Source: Corallococcus coralloides DSM 2259
GTDB lineage: Bacteria > Myxococcota > Myxococcia > Myxococcales > Myxococcaceae
Direction of reading: 5' to 3'
DNA: 64,000 bases
Assembly: GCF_000255295.1 (NCBI RefSeq)
Contig: NC_017030.1
Coordinates: 1,550,001-1,614,000, forward strand
A program made the translations under genes and the position numbers. Every line of letters starts with the position of its first letter. Positions within the stretch are counted from its first letter, which is position 1. Of the stretch, positions 32,512 to 41,055 are shown piece after piece. The notes under the pieces are model-generated. The model was not told the origin of the DNA. It ran no database searches and saw only the letters and a program-made list of their open reading frames with translations.

Positions 32512-33564
32512 TCAGGATTCGAGCGGAGGCGGCGGAGGCGTGTGGGCCGCGTCGACCTCCACGAGGTCGGCGTCCTGCACATCCTCGATGTCCGCGGGCG
32601 TGACCGACTGGGTCTCCAGGTCCACGCTCGCGTCCACCACGACGCCAGGCTCCGGTTCGGAAACAGGCGCCTCGCGCCGCGTGGGGGGCAGCGCCGTGCC
32701 CGTCGAGAGGGCCTCCGCGTAGGCCGCGGCGTAGGCGGCCTCGGCCTGGACGGCCTCCATCGTGAAGTCGTCCGCGTCCGCGAGGAAGTCACTCGACGAC
32801 GGGGCGCTCTGCGGCGCATCCGGCGACAGCGCCTCCGGCCCGCCGTCCTCCAGCGTGGCCAGGAACCCGCCCGACTCCTCCGGCGCACCGGACGCCTCCA
32901 GGCCGTCCGCGTCGTCAGACGCATCCGGCGCCGCGTCGTCCACGCCCAGGTCGTCGCTCAGCGCGGCCAGCTCCTCGTCGCTCAGGCCGGACAGGTCACC
33001 GGACTCCAGGAGGAAGAGCAGGTCCTCCGCCTCCTGCGCGGAGACGGTGCTCGGCATGGTGTCCAGGTTCTGAAGCTCCCACGCGGCCGCGTCGGGGGAC
33101 AGGATGTCGGAGGGGTCCAGGGACGGATCCGCCGGCGAGGCCTCCGCGCGGCGCTCCGCCTGCTGGAAGTGGCGCGCCTGCATGAGCGGCGTGGACGACT
33201 GGGGCATGCCCAGTCGCTGCGCGTACGCGGGGGCGGCGGCCTCGAAGGTGCTCTCCCCCGCGAAGGTGCGCAGGTGGGGGTTCTCCAGCAGCGCGGCCCG
33301 GGCCTCCGGGGCCTCCAGGCCCGACGCGCGTCCCCCGGCCTCCGCGCCCGGGTCCGACGTCAGCCCCAGGTCCGCGAGCAGGGCGCCGGCCAGGTCGCCG
33401 TCGGCGTCCGCCCGGAAGTCGCTGTCGTCGGAGAAGCCCCGCCGCACCGGCTCCACCGGCGTCATGGGCTCCTGCTTCACCGGGGCGGTGACCTCCAGCT
33501 CGTTGGAGATGGACCAGGCCCGGGACGTCGAGATGCCAGAACCCACGCGGCGGATGGAGGACAT
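32512..33564 (-). CDS. Acidic, largely disordered protein, unknown function
   Basis: Predicted 350 residues; ATG 33564 has GAGGAG 5 bases upstream, an excellent ribosome site. The sequence is rich in Asp, Glu, Ala, Ser and Pro and nearly lacks basic residues after residue 45. Short ordered-looking segments are QEAEDLLFLLESGDLSGLSD and DEELAALSDDLG. The tail is poly-proline (TPPPPPLES). There is no signal peptide or membrane segment. I do not recognise a family; the composition suggests an adaptor or scaffold that interacts through short motifs. It is convergent with the membrane-anchored protein gene, and its upstream 407-bp gap is shared with the PP2C gene. Confidence 0.8.
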   Translation of the reverse strand: MSSIRRVGSGISTSRAWSISNELEVTAPVKQEPMTPVEPVRRGFSDDSDFRADADGDLAGALLADLGLTSDPGAEAGGRASGLEAPEARAALLENPHLRTFAGESTFEAAAPAYAQRLGMPQSSTPLMQARHFQQAERRAEASPADPSLDPSDILSPDAAAWELQNLDTMPSTVSAQEAEDLLFLLESGDLSGLSDEELAALSDDLGVDDAAPDASDDADGLEASGAPEESGGFLATLEDGGPEALSPDAPQSAPSSSDFLADADDFTMEAVQAEAAYAAAYAEALSTGTALPPTRREAPVSEPEPGVVVDASVDLETQSVTPADIEDVQDADLVEVDAAHTPPPPPLES

Positions 33565-33971
33565 GGTTCTCCTCGGGTGATGGCCCGCAGGTCGGGCGGC
33601 TCATGCATTGTCCGCCGGGGCCGGCAGGAGTTGCTAGGGGGACGCGGGCCATGCCCATTCGCCACGATGCCCGGTATCCTACCGGCGCCCATGAGTCCCA
33701 CCCTGGCCACACACGTGGACGCCGGTCCCGCGTCCCTCCACGAAGTCCGCCCTGGCCTTCGGGGTGTCACGCCCGTTGAAAAGTCGCGGCGGGACGGGGT
33801 GGAGACGACCGCAACGTCGGTCCTCGGACAGGGGAGTACGGGGGCGCGGAGGGAACGCGCACCCGGGCGTTCTCCAGAGGCGAGAACCCCATGGGGGAAG
33901 CCCGGGCATGAAGCGACCGGGCCGTTGGCCTCCCGTTTGCTGTCCGGGAGCCCAGCCAGGAGGCAGTGGTG
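33565..33971. other. 407-bp divergent intergenic region
   Basis: This region lies between the acidic protein (minus) and the PP2C phosphatase (plus) and must hold promoters for both. The only distinct structure seen is a short dyad, CCGGTA-TCC-TACCGG, near 33671-33685. No open frame here has a ribosome site or family resemblance, and no sigma-70 or sigma-54 consensus is convincing. Confidence 0.55.
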
Positions 33972-34712
33972 ATGAGATTCGAGTGCGCGGGGCAGACCCA
34001 CATCGGTCGGCGTCCGCACAATGAAGATGCGTACTGCGTGCTGCCCGAGCGCGGGTTGTTCGTCGTGGCGGACGGCCTGGGGGGGCAGGAGGGTGGGGAG
34101 GTCGCCAGCCAGTGCGTGGTGGACACCTTCGCGGGGTTCAGCGACCGGCTGGACCGCGATCGCGACGGCACCTGGCCGGACGCGGTGGATCCCGCGCGAA
34201 GCCGTGAGGAGAACTACCTGGCCGCCTGCACCGCGCTCGCCCAGCGCACGTTGCGCGTGCGCCGCGTGGGCAAGCTCAAGGAGATGGCCTCCACGGTGGT
34301 GGCGCTCGCGGTGGGAGAGCGCTTCGCGGCGGTGGCCCACGTGGGTGACAGCCGCCTGTACCGCCTGCGCGAGGGCCAGCTGGAGCCGCTCACGCGCGAC
34401 CACTCGCTCATCGAGGAGCTGCGCGCCGCGGGGCGCGAGCCGCCCGGCAATCCGGCCAACCTGCGCCACCTCATCACCCGCGCCCTGGGCACGGAGAACG
34501 CGGAGCCCACCGTGCAGCGTCTGGAGACGCAGCCCGGGGATGTCTTCCTCCTGTGCTCGGACGGGTTGTATGAGCCCCTGGGCCCGGAAGTGATGAAGGA
34601 GCAGCTGCGCGCGCCCTCCGCCCAGGCCGCGTGTGACGCGCTCGTCACCGCCGCCTACGAGGCCGGTGGCCGCGACAACATCACCGCCGTGGTGCTGCGC
34701 GTGGCGGTCTGA
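33972..34712 (+). CDS. PP2C-type protein Ser/Thr phosphatase (PrpC/Stp-like)
   Basis: Predicted 246 residues, the standard single-domain bacterial PP2C. ATG 33972 is chosen because AGGAGG (33958-33963) is 8 bases upstream; the GTG codons at 33966 and 33969 are too close to it. All metal-binding motifs are present in order: RPHNEDAY, VADGLGGQEGGEVAS, STVVAL, AHVGDSRLYRL, RDHSL, LLCSDGLYE and GGRDNITAVVL. It dephosphorylates Ser/Thr-phosphorylated proteins in the cytoplasm, opposing Hanks-type kinases, which are abundant in myxobacteria. No kinase gene is adjacent, unlike the prpC-prkC arrangement of Firmicutes. An MCP gene follows 201 bases downstream. Confidence 0.96.
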   Translation: MRFECAGQTHIGRRPHNEDAYCVLPERGLFVVADGLGGQEGGEVASQCVVDTFAGFSDRLDRDRDGTWPDAVDPARSREENYLAACTALAQRTLRVRRVGKLKEMASTVVALAVGERFAAVAHVGDSRLYRLREGQLEPLTRDHSLIEELRAAGREPPGNPANLRHLITRALGTENAEPTVQRLETQPGDVFLLCSDGLYEPLGPEVMKEQLRAPSAQAACDALVTAAYEAGGRDNITAVVLRVAV

Positions 34713-34913
34713 ACGTCTACCCGCCGCGTCACGTGCTGGGAGTGTGGGGGGGATGAACCCCACAGGTCGGCCCTGACCGCCGACCCGACGCGATGGGTCC
34801 GCCCGGACGGAGGGGGAGTCACCCTGAACAGGGACTTCAATCCTTCGCATCTTCCAGGTTAATCTGGGGGCTCCCCCTCGCGTCTCCCTCCCCCCTCCGA
34901 GCACCCGTTGCGT

Positions 34914-36737
34914 ATGACGCTCAGCCTTGCCGCGCGCCTGACCGCGGCCCTCACCGCCGTTGTCATCACCCTCACGCTGCTGACCGTCACGTTGATGGGG
35001 GTGTCGCTGCGCTCGCGCGTGGAGTCCGAAATGGCCTCCGCCCTGACGCGGGACACGACCCGCTGGCAGGCGTTGAAGGACCAGGAGCTGCGGGTGCTGG
35101 CGGAGCTGGGGCGCGTGGCCGCTGCCAACCCCGCGTTCACGGCGGCCTTCGCGGAGGATCATTCGGAGACGGACGCCCTGCTGAACGAGCACCGCACGGT
35201 GCTGGGCGTGGACCTGATGGCGCTGGTGGGCGTGGACGGGACGGTGCTCGCGTCCTCCGGCGAGCGGACCCTGCCGGGCATCGACAAGGTGGTGCGCCAG
35301 CAGGGGCAGGTGCTGCTGCCGGCCACGGGCGTGCCCCTGTTCGCGGTGGCGCAGGCGCTGCAGTCCAACGGCGTGCCGGTGGGCTACCTCGTGGTGGGCT
35401 CGGAGCTGGGCGCGGAGGAGCTGCGGCGGCTGGGCGAGGGGAGCGAAGACCTGGAGGCGTTGCTGCACGCGGGGCCCCGGCTGGTGGCGAGGTCGGTGCA
35501 CGCGGTCCAGGCGAAGGCGCTGCTGGCCGCGGCGGGCGCGGGCGGGAAGAACGGCGCCGAGGTGAACGTGGGCGGCGTGTCGCTGCACGTGTCGCGGGTG
35601 GAGGTGGGCGAGGGCCTGGAGCTGGTGCTGGCGCGCGGCGCTCAGGCGGAGTGGGCGCGGATGCGCGCCACGCTGATGGAGGTGCTGGGGCTGGGGCTGC
35701 TCGTGGCGCTGGTGGCGGGCGGGAGCATGTTCCTGCTGGTGCGCCGGATGATGGCGCCCCTGGGCGCGCTGACGGCGGCGGCGGCGCGGGTCGTGAAGGA
35801 AGGGGACTTCAGCGGCACGTTGGACATCCACTCCCGGGATGAGATTGGTCAGCTGGCCACGTCCTTCGGGGACATGATGGCGCGGCTGCGCGCGGTGCTG
35901 ATGGCGCTGAAGAACTCCGCGCAGGAGCTGGAGGCGACGGCGCTGGAGCTGGCGAACTCCGCGTCGGACCAGAACCTGGCGGTGACGCGGCAGGCGGCGG
36001 CGCTGCACCAGACGCAGATCGCCGCGCGGCAGCTCCAGGAGAGCTCGCGGGCGGCGGCGCAGCGGGCCACGGGCGTGCTGCGCGAGGCGGAGAAGGCGGG
36101 CGCGGTGGGGCAGGCGGGCGAGTCCGCGGTGGCGGGCAGCGTGGGCGGGCTCACGCACATCCGTTCGCAGGTGGAGCGCATCTCCACCACGGTGTCGGAG
36201 CTGCGGCAGAGCACGCGGCAGGTGGGCGACATCACCGGCACGGTGAAGGACCTGGCGGACCAGTCCAACGTGCTGGCGTTGAACGCCGCCATCGAGGCGG
36301 CGCGCAGCGGCGAGGCGGGCCGGGCGTTCGCGGTGGTGGCCCGGCAGATGCGGTCGCTGGCGGACCAGTCCGCGACGGCCACGGCGCGCGTGCAGACCAT
36401 CCTGGCGGACATCGGCCGCGCCATCTCCGAGGCGGTGCAGACGAGCGAGGGCGGCACGCGCGAGGTGGAGGGTGGCCTGGAGCAGGCGCGCGCGGCGGGT
36501 GAGAGCCTGCGCGCGCTGGCCGAGGTCATCCAGAACAACAGCGTGTCCGTGAAGAGCATCGCGGACATGGTGAGCCAGCAGGACGCGGGCATCGCGGAGC
36601 TGTTCGCCGCGCTGAGCGACCTGACACGGCTTGCGGACGAGACGGTGGAGCGCGTGGCCACCAGCGCCGTGGCCGCCGCGCGCCTCACGACCGCGTCCCA
36701 CGAGGTCAGCAACATCGTGGAGCAGTACCGCCTGTGA
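34914..36737 (+). CDS. Methyl-accepting chemotaxis protein
   Basis: Predicted 607 residues from ATG 34914; TTG 34908 is a possible alternative, and neither has a strong ribosome site. TM1 is at about 5-32, a periplasmic sensory region at about 33-240, and TM2 at about 248-275. A HAMP domain (RRMMAPLGALTAAAARVVKE onward, ending at LRAVLMALK) precedes a long methylation/signalling helical hairpin, with the conserved tip DLADQSNVLALNAAIEAARS and GEAGRAFAVVARQMRSLADQ, which contacts CheA and CheW. No che genes are adjacent, so the receptor probably feeds one of the several chemosensory arrays of the host. The sensory domain resembles no ligand-binding family that I can name. Confidence 0.95.
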   Translation: MTLSLAARLTAALTAVVITLTLLTVTLMGVSLRSRVESEMASALTRDTTRWQALKDQELRVLAELGRVAAANPAFTAAFAEDHSETDALLNEHRTVLGVDLMALVGVDGTVLASSGERTLPGIDKVVRQQGQVLLPATGVPLFAVAQALQSNGVPVGYLVVGSELGAEELRRLGEGSEDLEALLHAGPRLVARSVHAVQAKALLAAAGAGGKNGAEVNVGGVSLHVSRVEVGEGLELVLARGAQAEWARMRATLMEVLGLGLLVALVAGGSMFLLVRRMMAPLGALTAAAARVVKEGDFSGTLDIHSRDEIGQLATSFGDMMARLRAVLMALKNSAQELEATALELANSASDQNLAVTRQAAALHQTQIAARQLQESSRAAAQRATGVLREAEKAGAVGQAGESAVAGSVGGLTHIRSQVERISTTVSELRQSTRQVGDITGTVKDLADQSNVLALNAAIEAARSGEAGRAFAVVARQMRSLADQSATATARVQTILADIGRAISEAVQTSEGGTREVEGGLEQARAAGESLRALAEVIQNNSVSVKSIADMVSQQDAGIAELFAALSDLTRLADETVERVATSAVAAARLTTASHEVSNIVEQYRL

Positions 36738-36761
36738 CGGCGTAGGCCTGGCGCTACGCCG
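36738..36761. terminator. Shared hairpin between convergent MCP and SDR genes
   Basis: CGGCGTAG (36738-36745) and CTACGCCG (36754-36761) form a perfect 8-bp stem with an 8-base loop, immediately after the MCP stop and overlapping the SDR stop codon. There is no T-run on either strand, so it is at best a weak bidirectional terminator. Confidence 0.4.
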
Positions 36762-37518
36762 CCTCGCCGCCGTCGATGGCGTAGGCCGCGCCCGTGATGG
36801 GCGCCGCCGCCTCCGATGCGAGGAAGAGGCACATCGCGGCCACCTCCTCCGGCTGGATGATGCGGCCCATGGCGCTCATCGCGGCCAGGGCCTCGCGGGC
36901 CTGTTCCTCGCTGCGGCCCGTCGTCTTGGTGATGGCGGCCGTCGCGCCCGCGAACATGTCCGTCTCCACCCAACCCGGGTTCACGATGTTCACGGTGACG
37001 TTCTTGCGCGCGTACTCCACCGACAGCGCGCGCGTCAGCCCCAGCAGCGCGTGCTTGGACGCGCAGTACGCGGACGTGTACCGCGCCCCGCGCGTCGCGG
37101 TGATGGAGCCGATGTTGATGACCCGGCCGCCGCCCGCGGACGCCATGGCGGGCATCAGCTCGCGGCAAAGCAGGAAGGGCGCCGTCACGTTCACGGCCAT
37201 CACCTTCGACAGGTCCGCCGTGGACGTCTTCGTCAGCGGCGCGGACACGGTGATGCCCGCGTTGTTCACCAGCACCCGGGGCGTCCCCGCCGCCAGCACG
37301 GTCTTGCACGCCGCGAGCAGCGCGGACTCGTCCGCCACGTCCACCGTGAGCGGGCGGATGCGCTCGCCGCCTTCCTTGCGCAGCGCCTCCAGCGACTCCG
37401 CCGAGCGCGCCAGCGCCCAGACGTCATAGCCCTCGCGCGCGAACGCCAGGGACACCGCGCGGCCAATGCCCCGGCTGGCGCCCGTCACCACCACGGTCTT
37501 CGTCGTCTCGTTCGTCAT
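36754..37518 (-). CDS. SDR oxidoreductase, 3-oxoacyl-ACP reductase-like
   Basis: Predicted 254 residues. The ATG at 37518 opens MTNETTKTVVVTGASRGIGR; the frame stays open for 100 codons upstream across the divergent promoter but without a ribosome site. Motifs: TGASRGIG, NNAGITVSAP, INIGSITATRGARYTSAYCA with the catalytic Tyr and SKHAL Lys, and NPGWVETDMFAG. The C-terminal GAAYAIDGGEAA is typical of FabG-like and 3-hydroxybutyrate dehydrogenase-like SDRs. A role in acyl or polyhydroxybutyrate metabolism is plausible but unproven. It is divergent from the tandem DUF1028 genes, separated by 118 bases. Confidence 0.93.
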   Translation of the reverse strand: MTNETTKTVVVTGASRGIGRAVSLAFAREGYDVWALARSAESLEALRKEGGERIRPLTVDVADESALLAACKTVLAAGTPRVLVNNAGITVSAPLTKTSTADLSKVMAVNVTAPFLLCRELMPAMASAGGGRVINIGSITATRGARYTSAYCASKHALLGLTRALSVEYARKNVTVNIVNPGWVETDMFAGATAAITKTTGRSEEQAREALAAMSAMGRIIQPEEVAAMCLFLASEAAAPITGAAYAIDGGEAA

Positions 37519-37636
37519 GGACGGACAGCATAGGGCGCGGTGCGTGGATTCGGACTGCGCGTGCGCGACGAAATGCATCATTCGCGATGTCGGGGGCTCT
37601 TCAAGACAACACCTACTGCACCGGAGTCCCCTGATC

Positions 37637-38641
37637 ATGAAGTCGCTCAAGCACGGCCTGCTGGCCGCTTCCTGCCTGATGTTCGCGTCCACGTCCGCCC
37701 TCGCCGCGGCGCCCACCGGCCGCGCCAACCCGCGCCTCATGGGCACGCGCGCCATCGTCGCGTGCGACGCGGTGGAGAAGTCCTGCGGCGTGGCCAGCAT
37801 CTCCTTCCCCGCGGGCATCAGCGGCCTGGTGCCCTACGGCCGTCCGGACGTGGCCATCGCCACCATGTTCTATCCCTCGGTGGATGACGCCGAGGCGGTG
37901 CTCGCGCGCGTCGACGCGGGCAACACGGCCCAGCAGGCGGTGGACTACGTCTTCTCCGTGGATCCGTACGCGGACTACCGCCAGCTCGCCGTGGTGAAGC
38001 TCAACCCCAACGGCACCATCACCGTGGGCCAGCAGACCGGCGCGCAGAACGCCCCGCAGCGCTGCGCCGTGAAGGGCGCCACCTTCGTGGTGCAGGCCAA
38101 CAACCAGACCACCGCCACCGTCTGCGACGCCATGGCGTCGGCCTTCCAGAGGACCACGGGCAGCCTGCCGCAGCGCCTCCTCACGTCGCTCAGGGCGGGC
38201 GCCCGGGTGGGCCACGACAACAACGGCGAGCGCTCCGGCGTCATCCGTGTCTGGACCTCGGAGAACGAGTCGACCTTCTACACGAAGGTGCTCGCGGACG
38301 CCGTCGTGCACAGCAGCCGGACCGCGCTGAAGGACCTGGAGGTGGAGATGAACCGCTACCAGGCGACCATCGCCGCGCCGTATGCGTCGGACCTCATCCC
38401 GCTCGACGCGGAGACGGCGAAGGTCGTGAAGAGCACGCTGTCCGCGGCCGGGTACTACACCGGTGTCATCGACGGCACCTGGAACGACGCCGCCGAAGCG
38501 GCGCTGGATGCCTTCAACTGGAACACGCTCTTCTTCCTCAAGCCCACCGTGGTGGTGAACGGCCAGCGGAAGATCGACGGCCCGCTGGTCAACTACCTGC
38601 GCAACGTGGATCCGAAGGCGCTCATCCTCGGCGGGGAGTGA
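37637..38641 (+). CDS. Secreted DUF1028 protein with C-terminal peptidoglycan-binding-like domain (copy 1)
   Basis: Predicted 334 residues. ATG 37637 starts a clear signal peptide (MKSLKHGLLAASCLMFASTS, then ALAAAP), so the protein is exported. Residues about 30-250 match DUF1028, an Ntn-hydrolase-like fold of unknown activity: TRAIVACDAVEKSCGVASIS at the start, YADYRQLAVVKLNPNGTITV, FVVQANNQTT and ARVGHDNNGERSGVIRVW. The last 70 residues (ETAKVVKSTLSAAGYYTGVI, DGTWNDAAEAALDAFNW) resemble the PG_binding helical repeat, as in other DUF1028 proteins. A close paralogue follows 103 bases downstream in the same direction. It is divergent from an SDR gene. Cell-wall-associated hydrolysis is a guess. 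Confidence 0.9.
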   Translation: MKSLKHGLLAASCLMFASTSALAAAPTGRANPRLMGTRAIVACDAVEKSCGVASISFPAGISGLVPYGRPDVAIATMFYPSVDDAEAVLARVDAGNTAQQAVDYVFSVDPYADYRQLAVVKLNPNGTITVGQQTGAQNAPQRCAVKGATFVVQANNQTTATVCDAMASAFQRTTGSLPQRLLTSLRAGARVGHDNNGERSGVIRVWTSENESTFYTKVLADAVVHSSRTALKDLEVEMNRYQATIAAPYASDLIPLDAETAKVVKSTLSAAGYYTGVIDGTWNDAAEAALDAFNWNTLFFLKPTVVVNGQRKIDGPLVNYLRNVDPKALILGGE

Positions 38642-38743
38642 AGCACCGCTGTCTCCGTCATCTCGCTGAACATGGGCGCGGGCAGCATTGCCCGCGCCCG
38701 TGTGAGGCCCAGACTCCACTCACTGCATCGAGGTCCATTGCCC

Positions 38744-39745
38744 ATGAAGACCTTCCCTCGTGGCCTGCTGGCCGCCTCCTGTCTGATGTTCGCGTCCACG
38801 TCCGTCCTGGCCGCGGCGCCCACCGGCATCAATCCGCGCGTCCTCGGCACGCGCGCCATCGTCGCGTGCGACGCGGTGGAGAAGTCCTGCGGCGTGGCCA
38901 GCATCTCCTTCCCCGCGGGCATCAGCGGCCTGGTGCCTTATGGCCGTCCGGACGTGGCGGTGGCCTCCATGTTCTACCCCTCGGTGGATGACGCCGAGGC
39001 GGTGCTCGCGCGCACCGACGCGGGCGACACGGCCCAGGCCGCCGTCGACTACGTGTTCACCGTGGATCCGTACGCGGACTACCGCCAACTCGCCGCGGTG
39101 AAGCTCAACTCTGACGGCACCATCACGGTGGGGCAGCAGACCGGCGCGGAGAGCGCCTCGCAGCGCTGCGCCGTGAAGGGCGCCACCTTCGTGGTGCAGG
39201 CGAACAACCAGACCACCGCCACCATCTGCGAGGCCATGGCGACGGGCTTCCAGAAGGCCAAAGGCAGCCTGCCGCAGCGGCTGCTCGCGTCGCTCAAGGC
39301 GGGGGCCCGGGTGGGCGGCGACAACAACGGCGAGCGCTCCGGCGTCATCCGCGTCTGGAGCTCGGAGAACGAAGCGGTCTTCTACACGAAGGTGCTGGCG
39401 GACGCCGTCGTGCACAGCAGCAAGCACGCGCTGAGGGAGCTGGACGTGGAGATGAACCGCTACCAGGCGGGCGTCGCGGCGCCGTACGCGTCGGACCTCA
39501 TCCCGCTCGACAAGGAGACGGCGAAGGTCGTGAAGCGCGTGCTGCACAAGCTCGGGTACTACCGCGGCCGCATGGATGCGACCTGGAACGACGCCGCCGA
39601 GCAGGCGCTGTATGACTTCAACTGGAACAACAGCTTCTTCCTCAAGCCCACCGTGGTGGTGGACGGCCAGCGGAAGATCGACGGTCCGCTGGTCAACTCC
39701 ATGCGCGACGCGGACCTGGATGCGCTCGCGCCCGCGTCACACTGA
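38744..39745 (+). CDS. Secreted DUF1028 protein with C-terminal peptidoglycan-binding-like domain (copy 2)
   Basis: Predicted 333 residues, collinear with and very similar to the gene at 37637. It has the same signal peptide type (MKTFPRGLLAASCLMFASTS), the same DUF1028 core and the same C-terminal peptidoglycan-binding-like segment (KVVKRVLHKLGYYRGRMDAT). A 92-base stretch (38846-38937) is identical to 37742-37833 at a constant offset of 1104, while the flanks have diverged, suggesting recent gene conversion or strong constraint. The most variable part between copies is the C-terminal domain. The pair is probably one transcript. ATG 38744 lies 49 bases before the acyl-CoA dehydrogenase neighbour's start counted from this gene's stop. 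Confidence 0.9.
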   Translation: MKTFPRGLLAASCLMFASTSVLAAAPTGINPRVLGTRAIVACDAVEKSCGVASISFPAGISGLVPYGRPDVAVASMFYPSVDDAEAVLARTDAGDTAQAAVDYVFTVDPYADYRQLAAVKLNSDGTITVGQQTGAESASQRCAVKGATFVVQANNQTTATICEAMATGFQKAKGSLPQRLLASLKAGARVGGDNNGERSGVIRVWSSENEAVFYTKVLADAVVHSSKHALRELDVEMNRYQAGVAAPYASDLIPLDKETAKVVKRVLHKLGYYRGRMDATWNDAAEQALYDFNWNNSFFLKPTVVVDGQRKIDGPLVNSMRDADLDALAPASH

Positions 39746-39794
39746 GGTACCGGTGGTTTGACGGCCTGGGGAGGGCGACGTCAAGCTCGCCGCC

Positions 39795-40976
39795 ATGCCC
39801 CGCGCCGACATCACCGACCTGTTCCGCATCGACGACCTGCTTTCCGCCGAGGAGAAGGCCGCTCGCGACGCGGTGGCCCGCTTCGTGGACACGGAGGTGC
39901 TGCCCATCATCGGGAAGCACTTCCGTGACGGCACCTTCCCCGCGCACCTCATCCCGGGCCTCGCGGAGCTGGGCGTGCTGGGCGCGAACCTCCAGGGCTA
40001 CGGCTGCGCGGGCATGAACACCGTCAGCTACGGCCTGGTGTTGCAGGAGCTGGAGCGCGGTGACTCCGGCCTGCGCAGCTTCGCGTCCGTGCAGGGCTCG
40101 CTGTGCATGTTCCCCATCCACGCCTTCGGCAGCGAGGAGCAGAAGACGCGCTTCCTGCCGGGCATGGCGAAGGGACAGCTCATCGGCTGCTTCGGCCTCA
40201 CCGAGCCCGACTTCGGCTCCAACCCCGGCGGCATGCGCGCCCGCGCCCGGAAGGATGGAGACAGCTGGGTGCTCAACGGCACCAAGGCGTGGATCACCAA
40301 CGGCAGCATCGCGGACGTCGCGGTGGTGTGGGCGAAGACGGACGACGGCGGCCCGGAGTCCGTGCGCGGCTTCCTGGTGGAGAAGGGGATGCCCGGCTTC
40401 AGCGCGCGGGAGATTCCCGGCAAGTTCTCCCTGCGCGCGTCACGCACCAGCGAGCTGTCCTTCCAGGACGTGCGCGTGCCGGACCGCAACGTGCTGCCCG
40501 GAGTCGTGGGCCTGCGCGGTCCGCTGTCGTGCCTCAACAACGCGCGAGCGGGCATCGCGTTCGCGGTGACGGGCGCGGCCATCGCCTGCTTCGAGGGCGC
40601 GCGCGAATACGCGCTGTCCCGCACGCAGTTCGACGGCAAGTCCATCGCCGGCTACCAGCTCACGCAGGAGAAGCTGGCGGACATGCTCCAGGAGATCGTC
40701 AAGGCGCAGCTGTTGAGCCTGCGGCTCGCGCGCCTCAAGGACGAGGGCAAGAGCAACCCCGTGATGGTGAGTCTGGCCAAGCGCAACAACGTGAAGAGCG
40801 CGCTCGACATCGCCCGCGTGGCCCGGAGCATCTACGGCGCCAACGGCATCACGGACGACTACCCGCCCGTGCGCCACATGCTGAATCTGGAGAGCGTCTT
40901 CACCTACGAGGGCACCCACGAGGTGCACACGCTGGTGCTGGGCAAGGCCATCACCGGCATCGACGCGTTCAGCTGA
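39795..40976 (+). CDS. Acyl-CoA dehydrogenase, glutaryl-CoA dehydrogenase-like
   Basis: Predicted 393 residues, an FAD enzyme oxidising an acyl-CoA to the enoyl-CoA. Family motifs: GCFGLTEPDFGSNPGGMRAR (FAD/substrate loop), VLNGTKAWITNGSIADVAVV, SRTQFDGKSIAGYQLTQEKL and ARSIYGANGITDDYPPVRHM. The catalytic base is the Glu in VFTYEGTHEVHTLVLG, the C-terminal position used by glutaryl-CoA dehydrogenase. The N-terminus and the SLCMFPIHAFGSEEQKTRFL segment also favour the glutaryl-CoA branch (lysine/tryptophan degradation, decarboxylating to crotonyl-CoA). It is preceded by the DUF1028 pair, with which no functional link is evident, and followed by a convergent DUF2058 gene. Confidence 0.93.
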   Translation: MPRADITDLFRIDDLLSAEEKAARDAVARFVDTEVLPIIGKHFRDGTFPAHLIPGLAELGVLGANLQGYGCAGMNTVSYGLVLQELERGDSGLRSFASVQGSLCMFPIHAFGSEEQKTRFLPGMAKGQLIGCFGLTEPDFGSNPGGMRARARKDGDSWVLNGTKAWITNGSIADVAVVWAKTDDGGPESVRGFLVEKGMPGFSAREIPGKFSLRASRTSELSFQDVRVPDRNVLPGVVGLRGPLSCLNNARAGIAFAVTGAAIACFEGAREYALSRTQFDGKSIAGYQLTQEKLADMLQEIVKAQLLSLRLARLKDEGKSNPVMVSLAKRNNVKSALDIARVARSIYGANGITDDYPPVRHMLNLESVFTYEGTHEVHTLVLGKAITGIDAFS

Positions 40977-41055
40977 GGCGAGCGCGGACGTCCGGTGGAA
41001 GCCGCGCCTCCCCTCGCTCCCGGATGGGAAGGAGGGGAGGGCACGGGAAGGAACA

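Noticed and set aside
33671-33685. Dyad CCGGTA-TCC-TACCGG as an operator
   Set aside because: Too short and isolated for a confident call in a GC-rich genome; kept only as a note for the divergent gap.
33477-36701. Minus-strand frame across the PP2C and MCP genes
   Set aside because: It is Arg/His-rich, antisense to two textbook families and has no start signals.
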